Shown here: one piece after another, positions 24,193 through 36,900 of the stretch | Layout: each line of letters begins with the position of its first letter | Numbering within the stretch: the first letter of the stretch is position 1 | Assembly (NCBI GenBank): GCA_029379385.1 | Contig: CM055608.1 | Location: 16,738,350-16,802,349, forward strand | Reading direction: 5' to 3' | Length of the DNA stretch: 64,000 bases | DNA from: Quillaja saponaria | Lineage: Eukaryota > Streptophyta > Magnoliopsida > Fabales > Quillajaceae | Made by a program: the position numbers and the translations under genes | Notes under the pieces: model-generated | What the model saw: only the letters and a program-made list of their open reading frames with translations | What the model was told of the DNA's origin: nothing | Databases searched by the model: none

Positions 24193-24968
24193 AACTACTA
24201 CATCTTTATGAAGTCTAAGTTATACACTGAACCTCCTTTACCCCATAAAGTGAACACCATGTTGTTTCAATGAACTTAATTGCAATGTTTCCGTGCTGTG
24301 AAGAAGAGGAAACTGATATTTGTATATATGGTTTTCAATACTCAATTTATGCCATTGGTCACATGGAGAGCTTTTTTCTAAGATCAAGGGAAGAACAGGA
24401 ATTCATGACCCAAGGAATATTCATGCTCCTCTTGTTTTGATTTTTCAGGAGTTTTTCTTTTTTTACTTATTTTTTATTTAGTAAGTATTTTCTATCTGAT
24501 AGTTATGACATCTTGTTTTTTTATTTTTATTAATGATGTGTTTGGTGGATGATAACTGCACTAATGACTAAACCAAAATAATGAATAGGGTGGCTCTTTA
24601 TTGTATTTCCTGCTTCTGCATGTTCATTAAATTATAATTACTACAAATTAAGGTTCATTTATAAGGAGCACGGTCTTACAAATTTCTGTTGAATCTTACT
24701 AATTCTGGTTGCTATTATTAAGTGAATGATCATTGGTAGCATTATTGAGCACTTTATGTCCTACATCATAATGTCCTTTTCAAAATATGTAGAGCACTAG
24801 TTTTCTTTTTCACTCCTTGGGTTCATTTGAAAGAAGAGAAAAAACAATATTACATTATAGAGCTTAAATTACATGATTTGTTTCGCTAGCCATTTGGAAA
24901 TGATAGATTCACTTCTATAAGAAATTCTTATATTTAGGACATAAACCACTGAGTGAGATCAGAGCCAA

Positions 24969-27900
24969 ATGGGGAAGAACCAATCTGATGAACTCCTACA
25001 GACTCTAGGTGATTTCACAAGCAAAGAGAACTGGGACAAGTTCTTCAAAATACGAGGCTGTGACAACACTTTTGAGTGGTATGCTGAGTGGGCTGAGCTG
25101 AGAGAGCCTCTTCTTTATCGCCTTACCAATCTCCCAAATGAAGTCCCTTCCCAAGCTACTTCACTGCCAGGACCATCTCCGCAGATACTCATACCAGGTT
25201 GTGGCAATTCCCGCCTTTCAGAGCATCTATATGATGCTGGGTTTCGAGGAATTACAAACATAGATTTCTCCAAGGTTGTCATTTCTGATATGTTGCGCCG
25301 CAATGTGCGACAACGCCCTGATATGCGATGGCGGATCATGGACATGACCAGCATGCAGGTATCTTTGGATACTGGAATTTTGTAGTGAGAAGTTTGCAAT
25401 GACAATATGTATGATATCCTTAGTGTGTTATTAGATAGTTGTAACTTTTCCTACCTTTGGTACAGACCAAAATCTGTTTCCCCAATTGTGTTATGGGCTG
25501 AAAATAGAGGAACGCATCACATGTTTTTTGAACAATCGATTATTATTTTCTTTTCTTTTCAGCTCATATTTTTGGTCCAAATTTGTCAACAAACTGGCAG
25601 TCAAATAACATTTCTTACTAGCTAGTGCTTTTTGGTCATAAATTATATTTTGAGTTGGTCCTTTGCAAGGGGTTGCATTTGTGAGATTGTACTAATAAAA
25701 GTTCACATTAATCAAAGATTGGTGGCTATCCCTTAAATAAAACTAAAGAGTGATGATTTACATAGTTTTTGAATAACAAGGAAATATCGTATATTATATT
25801 TAATAATTAATGATATGTAATTTACATGGTAAAATTCTTTACATGGTTTTCTGACTAGTGACTAGGGCTAGAATTCAAATCAAATAGTTTCTAATAGGGC
25901 ACTATTTGAATTCGGAACTGTACTCGAATTCGAATTCAAATCTAAACTGAAATCCGAATTCGAATGTAATTTAATATTTGGATTCGAATCCGAGTTTGAA
26001 TAAAATGTGGAAATTCAAACCGAATTTGAATATTATTCAAAATTGAATATATTTCAAATTTGAATATATTTTTTAATATATTCAATTTTAAGGGTATTTT
26101 GGTAAAAATAAAAAATAAATTTTTATTGAAATTTCTTAATTAAAAAAATATTTTATTTCGAATATTAATTTGAATTTGAATACTAATTTGAATTATTTTT
26201 TGGAGTATCAAATTGAATTATTCGAATTTGAATTTTAAAATTTGAAGTGACTACCAATAGCTTGTGGTCATGCCAATTAAAATTGGCCACATCAGCTTGT
26301 GGGTTCGACAACACTATGATTAAATGTGAATTATGGTGAAAACCACAGGCTGATGTGGCCAATTTTAGGTGTGATCACAATCCATGTTGGTAGTCTCTGA
26401 CTATGTAAGAATTTCTCATTTGTATGATATTTGGTGTTCGTGATTTGGAGTTTGGGGATCAAGCTTATTGCTAGGATTTTTATCTTCTGAGTTCTGACTA
26501 ATATTTTTTGGGATAAATGAGTCTTCTTAACGTCCTATTGGTATTATTAGATGAGGCATAAATGAGTCTTCTTAACGTCCTGTTGGTATTATTAGATGAT
26601 GGTATCTTCCTGAGGAAATCTTTATTTGGTATGCAAAGGGATAGACACGCTCTTCTTTTTTCAGTTGTGGCCTTTCTTGTTTCCTACACGCACACACATA
26701 TATATACCTAGTTATACTTTCTGGCCTCTCGCCTCAGTTACTTGTTGAGTTGTTGTTACTCTTTGCAGTTCACAGATGAGACCTTTGATATCATACTTGA
26801 TAAAGGTGGATTGGATGCTTTGATGGAGCCTGAGCTTGGCTCAAAATTGGGAACTCAGTATTTAGCAGAGGTTTCTTAAATTTTAATTTTAGTTTGCTCT
26901 ACAGATGAATCTGTTGCATGTACAGAATGCACATACAGAATAATATGAATTAATGAGTAAAATTGTTTGAAATTCTTTGGTCAGAGACATAAATGGATTT
27001 GTATTTCCAGGTTAAAAGAGTTTTGAAACCCGGGGGAAGATATATATGCCTTACCTTGGCTGAATCTCATGTACTAGGTAAGTTTCTAGTGGTTTAGGTA
27101 AATGTTACATTACATTATATGAATTATTGTCTCCTATATTAATTTAGCTTTCCTTCAAATGATTGTGATGCACATGGACATGGGCTTGATTATGAATGAA
27201 ATGATTCACACTGTTTTAGCATGTTATAGCCCCTCAGTCCCAGATTATTGTCCACTATGTAAAACAATAAACTTTTTAGTAAATTATAGATATTGGTTTT
27301 GGGTTTGAGGGAGTATTTGCTATCCTTTTCTCTTTCTACTTGCTTCTGATGCCTTGAGGAACCGTCCGACCATTTTCAGGTTTGCTTTTCCCCACATTTC
27401 GTTTTGGGTGGAGAATGAGTGTTCATGCCATAGCTTTGAAGCCATCTAGTAAACCAAACCTACAAACGTTTATGGTTGTTTTGGAGAAGGAGATATCTAC
27501 TCTGTTGCATCAGATTACATCATCATTCCATAATTCCTCTCTTGACTCTAAATCAGAGCAGGTACAGTGGCTGCCTCTGTAACTCTTGAAGAATGAGTAG
27601 TCCATTATCATTAAATACTTACTGTAATAAATTTATTAGCTCCTTATGTAGAACTGTATCAAGTTTTTTAAACGTGATCATGTTTGAGTGATTTTAATAA
27701 TATAGAACCTCCTAGGTGTTGAATCAGTTATACATTTGTGCAACTCTTAATTGGCACTCTAAAATCCTGACACAAGCTTTTGGTGTCTTAGGTTTGTGGA
27801 CTGTATGAAGCTCTTGAAAATGAGAATAAAATTCGCAGAGAAAGCTCGAGTGGTTCTAATATATCATACCCTCTTGAAGCTCTGCAACTTGGAGCTACAG

Positions 27901-30900
27901 ATGAACTGGCAAAGCTTTCCCGAGGCCGTCGATTGCAGCTAACTTTGGGTGGACAAGGGGGCTCCCGTTTCTGCTACGAAGCTGTACTTCTTGATGCTCA
28001 ACAACAGGGTGGGCCATTTACATATTACTGTGGGGTTTTTCTTGTGCCTAAGGTGTGTCTTAGCTTACCTAGAAAGTGTATAAACTGCATGTAATTAACT
28101 TTCTTTCTTAATTCACACACAATTAGAATACATAATGAGGTAATGTTATAAGAGACTGAATCATGACAAATTGTATTTAAGTACAATCTGCCACTGTTCT
28201 TGTTTGGTTGGCTGAAATTTGTAACATTTCTAGCAACTGGGATATTTAAAGAAAATGGTAATCTACTTGGTATGGAAGCTTTAACTTTCGTATGATTTGG
28301 TTCTCCAAAGTATTCGAGAAACTTAAGTGATAAGAATAGTGTGAGTACATAAATAGATTCTGTTTTTTTTACTAGGACACTTTATCAAGTTTTAAATTAA
28401 TTTTAATGAATAATAAATGGTTATTTTTTGTCCATCTAAATATTTTTCTTTGAGTGGTGAATCCATTGTACCAAGAGAACATAGTGAATATCAGAACATG
28501 GGCAAGAAGCATTTCTGTTCTAAGCTAACAGGAAAAAATAATGGAAATGCTTTAGCTGCAAGAAAATGCATGATGTCTTTATTTGATCTCTTCCATTGTT
28601 TTATTTAAATCATTATTTACAATATTTGTTACTGACCCCAAGTTAGAATGGCTAACATGAGCTCTAATATTATACAATGGTGTGGATTGGCTTAAAAAAA
28701 AAATGGGGTAACTGAACTTTTAGGGGGAAGTTAAGTTGTAGGGAATTATTGTGGAAGGAAAAAATGGAGCTAGGATTACGGTTTAAGGAGGGTAGAGGGT
28801 CTGGGAATTAGGTAAATTGAATTCTTGTTGGTGTAGAATTTAGTAGGAAAAAAGTATAGATGATTAAGATTAGGAAATGGGAAGACGGAAAGAAGTTTCC
28901 ATCTACTAGTCAATTATAATTTTGCTCCTTTCTTTTATGATTATTACTTTTGTTGTTATTAACTTATTATCAATTTTTTGGTTTGGTTGATGTGTCTGTG
29001 TTTTGATGCTTCAGAATGCCTTGAAGTATCATATGATGCCCATACATTTTCTTGATTTGAGTGCATCCTTTCTGCTTTTTAAGTTTTCCAAAATTTGGCA
29101 ACTGTTATGCTGTTTGAAATGTGACTAAACATAAGATTTCAGAGTCGTGCTCGTGAATGGTTATTCTTTTCTGAAGAAGGACAATGGATGGTGGTCAAAA
29201 GCTCGAAAGCAGCTCGTCTTATAATGGTATGAATCGTGGAAAATTTTGATTTACTGCATCATCTCTAATTAGATTCTAAGCAAAAATGTTTCTTGGGTGT
29301 AGGTTTTCTTAGATACAGGCCATGCTAATGCCAGTATGGATGATATTCAGGTAGTACTGTCACTATTTTATACGTGAGCAGCTTAGATATAATATATATA
29401 TTTATAGATATATAAATATTATATCAAGTTATTAGCTGCTATAGTTATTTACTAAAATCATGCTTGCTATGTCTCAGAAGGATTTATCTCTCCTTGTTAA
29501 ACCGTTGGCACCTGGAAAAGATGACAATGGATCTCAAATTCCGTCTGTACTCTGTAACTTACACCAGTTGCTTTTATATAAGTTTGTGTTACTCATATTT
29601 TTTTATTTATGATAGAGAAAAGAGTAATGGAGCATGCATGAATTTTGTGAATAATATCTTAGGTGTCATCAAATTAATAAGCAAACTTCACTTATACATT
29701 GTCCCAGATATGTCTTTTTATCACATAGCATTATTTCTATATGCATAGTTCTTGTGTATCCTACCGTGTACAAAGTTCTGAGCAATAATTGTTATATGTT
29801 GCTAGTCACCCTTTTTTACTTTAGGAATCTCAATGGACTGATTGTTCGTGCAGTTTCATGATGGCGAGTGATGGGATAAAGCAACGGACTATTGTTCACC
29901 AGGTTCAAAAACTCTTCATATATGCTATTTCTTTTTTGGTGTTTTTTGTGGTTATAGTGCTGTCAACAAATGTGTTTCCTTGTGTTACAAACTCTTCTCT
30001 TTCTTTTTGATTTTGAAAAGAATCCTAATCTTCTCTTTCTTTTACCTGGTCACCACATGAAGAAAAAGAAAAAGAAAAAAAAAGACTTTGCCGCTAGATA
30101 TCATTAAACCTAGTTATTTCTTCTATTCAAGCCTCATTATTTCCTCTTTTCTATCCCTAATTATCTTTTTCATCTAAAAGACGGCTCACTCTCTTTTTCT
30201 TATCAAGCCTATTTAGGGTTTGACTGCTCAACAGTTCAACAGTACCTTCATGAACTTTCTGTTGTGTCTCTTTCCAGCGGTGCTCATTTTATTTTTTCAG
30301 AAAATCCCGTTGGGCGTTTTTCCAACGGTGCTCTTTTTATTTTTCTGGCAAATTCGGTTGTGTCTCTTTCCAGCCAACACGAGTACTATTTATGGGTACC
30401 AGTATGTTCATCAAATGGATTGAAACTTCATCTAGATTGTTGTAAGTAAAGGGGAGTGTTGAAATTGGTAATTAGGTTTTATTTGTATGCTCAATTTTGA
30501 AGGGGAGTATTAGGAATATAATATTATTATATTGTGTAGTCCGACATTATTTAAATGTGGTAGTCTATGTTTTATTATTTATTATAGATAAAGCTTATGA
30601 GTGTAGGTTTTGAGATATCAATCAAGGCTATAATCATTTCCTTATTCTATTTTATTTAACAGAAACTTTAGAAATTAATCACTTTTGGCTTAAGTTTCTT
30701 AAAATTGGTGTAGATCAGTGTTATCAAAGGCGCAAGGCGCAAGGCGCAGACCCCTTCGCCTATGCACCTTTAAAGGCAGGCGCTAACACTAAGGCGCTGC
30801 CTAGGCACACTAGGTGCGTGCCTTTTCCATATTCTGAAGGCGCACACAAGGCAAACATAAGGCACAATAAGTTATTTTTTTTTGAAAAAAAAAAAACACT

Positions 30901-33900
30901 TTTCAGTTTTTCTTTTTGAGTAAATCTATTCAATTTTTAAGTTTTCTCATAATTAGGAAAAGTCAAACATTGGGAAGAGTCCTAATAGAAATCAGAAAGG
31001 TCCCTACAACATTAAAAAAAAAAAAAAAAAAAAAAAACCTAACTCAGCTGCTGAAGCAAAATTCTGAATCAAGCAACCTACGGACTGAATACTAAGCTTC
31101 CCTGCTTCCTAGCCAAAAAACATAGCATATTTTCAGTGTAAATCTGCCTCTTATCTATCATATTTTTCAATTACTTTCTCAATCTTCTTCATCTTCTGCT
31201 TATTCTAATCCCTGCCTAATCTAATCTTTCCTATTGTACAAAAAGCAGGGCATTTGGTATTAGGTTTTACATGTTGTAAGATTAGAATCATTGTAGATAG
31301 ATTTTTTTATTATATGTGAGCCTAGCTTTGCTAAGGCGCCTTGTGCCTTTCAACTTGTGACTTGTGCCTTGCGCCTAGGCTCTAGGGAACCCTAGTGCCT
31401 TGGTGCGCCTTGAGCCTTTGATAACATTGGTATATATACATTGACAATGTTTTTGTAGGACTTCTGAATCCTGATATACATTTTTTAGATCAAGCATGTT
31501 ATTTAGTTTCTTTTAGATTCCATATCAATTCCACCCTATTATATCCTAAATAGACTTTCATCCACCTAATTTTCCATCCTTTAATCTCCTTATAAGACTA
31601 ACCTTATCTCCCATAATCCCAAGTTTCTTTGCGATCATCATTATGTACGGTTAGGATTAGATAAAGGGCCATGGTTAAGTGTTTTTTTAATGTCTTATTA
31701 TTAATAAAGGGTGATCCCCCAAACTGCAAGAGCTATGTTTTGAGAAAGACATGTGTTTATTCCTTCCTTGGCTTTCCAAACTTTATGAGAACTTAGGATT
31801 GGTTTGGATATAGAGAATTAGAATTGGAAATTAGACTGTTCAATTTTAATTTTCCTATTTGGCGCACATTTCAGAATTGGAATTGGAATTTTCAACTCAA
31901 ATTCATACGAATTGAGAAATAACTACAAAACGTCATCTTCTCTTATTGGAAGATTCTAGAATTTACAATTCTTATGATGGCACATCATGCTATAACATTG
32001 GTCACTCACTTTCGGCCTTTATCCCCCTCAACTTTGACCGCCTTCTGTCGGCCTCCACAATCACCTCCACCAACCATTGTCACCGTCAACCTATCGAATA
32101 AGATATTGTCCATAGATGAACCCATCAAGGATGACAATGATGACCATCGAGATAAATAAAGGCGATGAAAACCGTTGTATAGACTTACCGGAAATGACGA
32201 CAACCATTATATGGACCTACTAAAGTTACGACAACTATCATCGGAACTGCCGAGACGACGACAATGATTGTTGGAGATGATGAAAACCACGAGAGCTGTC
32301 GAAGACTACGTTAATAACTGTCAGAGAAGATGACAACCACTGTTAGAAGCCCTGGAGACGGCGAAAACCACTACCAAGCACTTGAAGTACAATTCTAGTT
32401 GTAATTCTTTATATGATCCAAACTCGTATATTGTAATCCTAACTAATTCCAATTTTAGTAGAATTAAAATTGGTTTTACAATTTCAATTTCAATGGATCC
32501 AAATGCAGCCTTAGGGTTTGATTGATTAAAAAACCATAAATGTTTACCCTGTGTTTCTCAAGAATTTTGGGTTCAATGGAAGCCTTGAAGTATGTTCTGT
32601 TGTACTGTCCTATGAACTGCATCATTACTGATGAGCATGGTGGGAAAAGTAATGATCCATCATCTCAACTTCTCTTGTACATTTATATGTTCTTCTTTTT
32701 CTTCTTCTTGTTGTGATGGACTTTTTATGAACTTCGTTTTGATGTATGTTGTTCTTGGTTTTCTGATCATCCTTGAAACTTGCATGTGTGTTGCAGGTGA
32801 CATCTTCTTTGACTGGTCCAATTACTGTGGAAGATGTGGTTTATGAAGATGTTGGGAATGAAGTCAAATGCATATTGCCATCTAGAGAAATTGCATTTCG
32901 TCGCCTTATTTTTGAAAGAGCTGCAAATCTGGTACAGTCTGAAGCTGTGTTGAAAGAAGGGTCTCCTATCAAATTGGTTGGGGAATTTGAGAAAAAGAAA
33001 ACCACTTCATCTTCAAAATCCAAGAAAAGAGGAGCTCGTAGAAGAAATGACGGTACTGATTAGTGCAGTTATATAATTTTTAATCGAGTAATTCTAATTT
33101 TATTTTGGTTGATCACAAAATACTTCCAATTCTGTTTAGTTGATAAAGTTGATGCAGCTTTAGTGATGCTTCAACATTTTTGTCCAGTCTTTCTACTTAG
33201 TTTATGTTAACGCATTGGAGTTTAGAAACTTCCCAAAATACTCAATCATATAGTTTATATTTGGACCATTTTTATACAATCTTCAAAATTAAATAGGATC
33301 ATCAAAGAGCAGACACAATTTTCTGATTCCATTGCTATACACTTGCATATAACACTTCACTGTGCTTCATGTGGAACTAATGATTTGCCCAAGCTTTAGC
33401 CTGTTTTCTATTTGGAAATGGCATAAGGGTGTGTAGCCTCTCCAAAACAAAAGCATACATATTAAGTGATTAGTAAAAGTTTTTGCACATATACTTCATT
33501 GCATATCTGGTTGCAAATTACTTTTAAGCTACTTTGGCTTGAAAAGTGTGAACCAACGTACCCTCAATTATTTTTATATACAACTTTCATCTTAATTTCA
33601 CCCATCCGTAGAAGAAAGAACTTACACCCCAATCTTACTAATTTATGCATTGTTCATGTTGTACAGGCCTTGCACAATAGCTTTAAGCTTTAATCAGTTA
33701 AACCTAGGATTTGATATCAAAATCATAAAGAACAATGTACTTCATTTAAGCACTCTTTAGTATCTGATGTCTTGATTGCTTATATGATTAGAACACGACA
33801 AGTTGACATTCACATAACTTAAATGCCATCAGCGGTAGTTTTGAGTAGATAATTGGTGGTCCAGTTAACTTTATGTGAAAACTTTATCATATACCCAATA

Positions 33901-36900
33901 TTTTTGTTGTTAATTATTTATTTTCTTTAGTGTGCTTAGGAGGACTTCTTATCTTCTATATAGTTTTTCCTCTCTTCCCCTTTTATAAAAATCTACTAAA
34001 AATAATTTTTGGTCACCAAAATGATGTTTACTTATTAATAATTATATCAACTGCTGGTTGACTGACATGTGGCTCTTAGGGTCCCTGACCACTACCTTAA
34101 ATGAATCTTTGACTACAAGCATGGCCACATCTTATGTTGTAGATAATTTTATTGCTAAACCTCTCATACTTTTTGTTTTGTGGTTAACTGGTCTGCAATA
34201 AAAAGCCCAGCATTGATTCCATTTCAATGCATTAGGTTTCTCAAGTTTTCACTACTTGCTTTTCCCTTATTTTCTAGCTTGTCCTTTAATACATTTTCTT
34301 ATTGTTACAGAACCAAGCATCCAGTTGGCAGTCTATCATGGCTATCTGGCTAGTTCTTATCACACAGGGATCATTTCTGGGTTCATATTGATATCTTCCT
34401 ATCTTGAAAGTGTTGCATCATGTGGAAAAATGGTTAGCACACTTGTTTAATATCAGTATGTTTTTATCAAGCTAATTCTTATCAGTATCTTACAATCATT
34501 TCTGGGTACCATTCTAGTTCTTATCACACTTGTTTAATACACAAGATTTAATATTGTTTTACATTCTTCATGCTTGTTCTTTTATTATTTCAGTATTTTT
34601 TTTTTTAACAATTTTCATTATTTTTAATATTGCTGAAACATGCAAGTTATGTTTCTCAGGTTAAAGCAGCTATAATAGGCCTTGGAGCTGGTTTACTTCC
34701 CATGTTTCTTCGTAGATGTATGCCATTTATGCTAATTGAGGTAATTTTAGTAGTACAACCAAAAAAAGAAACACGTAAGAATTAGATTACTGTAGAGCCC
34801 CCTTCCCCTTCAAAAATTCAAGAATGGGACTTTCATTTTAATTTTTCCACTTGGTATTGGTATGGCTTTATATATCAATTGTATCAACAGGTGGTGGAGT
34901 TAGATCCCCTCATCCTTGATCTTGCAAGGGACTATTTTAATTTTACAGAAGATGAATGCTTGAAGGTAGTTAATATCTAATAGTTTGCTTTCTTCTAATG
35001 GTTCTTTTTGTAATAAATATGGCTCATTTTTTCTTCTTTCAAATTTTCCTTTTTCCCTCCCTCCTTTTGTTGGTTGACAGTAGTATGCCTCCAGTACATA
35101 AGTCATGCTCTTTTTGGCTTCGTAATGAAATTTCACTTATAAAAGTTGTAATTGTACATACATGTTTTTGCTGTATTTAAGAAGCAATTAGAAGCATCAA
35201 GGGCTTGAAGCATAGGTTTAATTTCCACGAAAACTAGTTTCTTAGAGAGGAACAAATGAAAGACTCTTTTAGGAACCTAGGACAAGTAAACCCTAAGTTC
35301 TCTTTAAGAACTTGAAAAGGCATTTGCTGAATTATTTTATTTATTCAAAATACAACATATTGCGGTGCTTCCAAAGGGCCATTGTTTAAAGAGAGACGAT
35401 GCCCTGCAACCAAAACACACTTAAACATAGCCCTTAATACAATCCAATTCTAGTTATATATAATAAAATAACAAAAAAGGCATAAAATCCCAATTCCTAC
35501 ACACAACTACAATTAGGGGTGTGCAATCGGTCAGTTATGAAACTTTTATGACCGAAGAGTCTCCCAAAACCTCAACTCAGATATCAATTGAAATTTTTGG
35601 TTTTTCAATTTGTCAACTGCCTATACTTCAGTCGGTGTCGGGCGGTTACTGTCAGTTCTTCATCATCAACAATTCTTTTCAAATCATGTCAAAGAAATGA
35701 TCAAGAAAAATTTATTCCCAGTATAAATTTATTTCAGTCAACCCCTAAATCTTACCCAACACAACTCTCGTCAGAAATTCAAACCCTAAACACTAAATCC
35801 CAATCTAAACCCAAACAACCCACATGCAAATAGGAAAAATCTCAAATTGATCCCAGAAAAGTAGATCTGCAAATTTTCACAAATCAGATGTCATGCAAGA
35901 AACAAATTGATGCAGCACCAACATGCATTTTACTTGAAAGGGATATGGACAAGTTTATAAATTCATCAAAAGCTTCCTAACAATGTAAACAGGGGTCATT
36001 AAATAGACTTCCTATAAATCCTAAAAGAATAATACCTAGAGTTCTAATAAAATAGGAAATCCTAATAACATAAAGTCCTAATAAAAATAAAACTCTACTA
36101 ACATAAAAATAAAGCTGAAGTCCTAATAGAACATAACTAATAATTCCTAATTCTAATTATACTAAAATACTACGAATTTATCCCTAATTCTAATATTACA
36201 TAATTTAAATACAATTAAATTATAACTCTAATTCTATTTTTCATTCTCCCTTGGTTGGAAAAAACTCGACCTCGAGTTTTGAAATGAAAAAGAATGCAAA
36301 ATTAAATCTTGTTGTAAGGTCTTCAATGGCGGTGGAAAAAAACTGGCTATAAAAACTTTATTGGTAATGTCAAACACTTGAAATTTCATTGGAATGCCAA
36401 ATTCAATATCCTCGATATTTAAGGGAAGTGTAGTGTCTACTATCTTTCTAGAAATTGGAACTACAGCTTCTTCAATCTTTGCTGCAGCTGAATGCTTTTC
36501 TTCAATATGAACTGGCACAATTGGCTGACTATCAAGAGTATCAACCAAACGTTCAATAATTTCTTATGATTGAACACAATTCATCATGCCTTGAATCGTT
36601 GCGTTTTAGAGATTGCTCTAGCCTCATTTCATGAATTATTTGTTTAATTTAATGCACCAAAATTTTGATATGTTTTAGAGCTTTAATCTTTGCATTCTTC
36701 CATACCTTCCTCTGAGAAATTAACTCGACATCTCTTAGATATCTTTTAAGAAGCCAAGAGTTATGAACCCGGTGAGCCATAAATACATTTAAGATCAAAA
36801 CTTGAATATCAAAGCAGAATTTGGAAAATCTGACCCCGGAATTGAATTCAACACATCAAAATATCTTGGATATAGGTGTTGTTTTTTGTTTTTTTGTGGA

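Noticed and set aside
25359..25625. Extension of the first METTL13 frame past 25358 and the small frame at 25407-25625
   Set aside because: The coding match stops at GCATGCAG|GTATCT, a good donor, and resumes at 26769 with FTDETFDII; the rest is intron read-through.
32006..32203. Overlapping plus and minus frames at 31974-32203
   Set aside because: They lie inside the Harbinger-like MITE in a METTL13 intron, with no recognised domain and repeat-driven composition.
36234..36548. 104-codon minus-strand frame as a gene
   Set aside because: It lies between the PBS and 3' LTR of a short LTR retrotransposon and ends in a retroelement-like motif; it is not a host gene.
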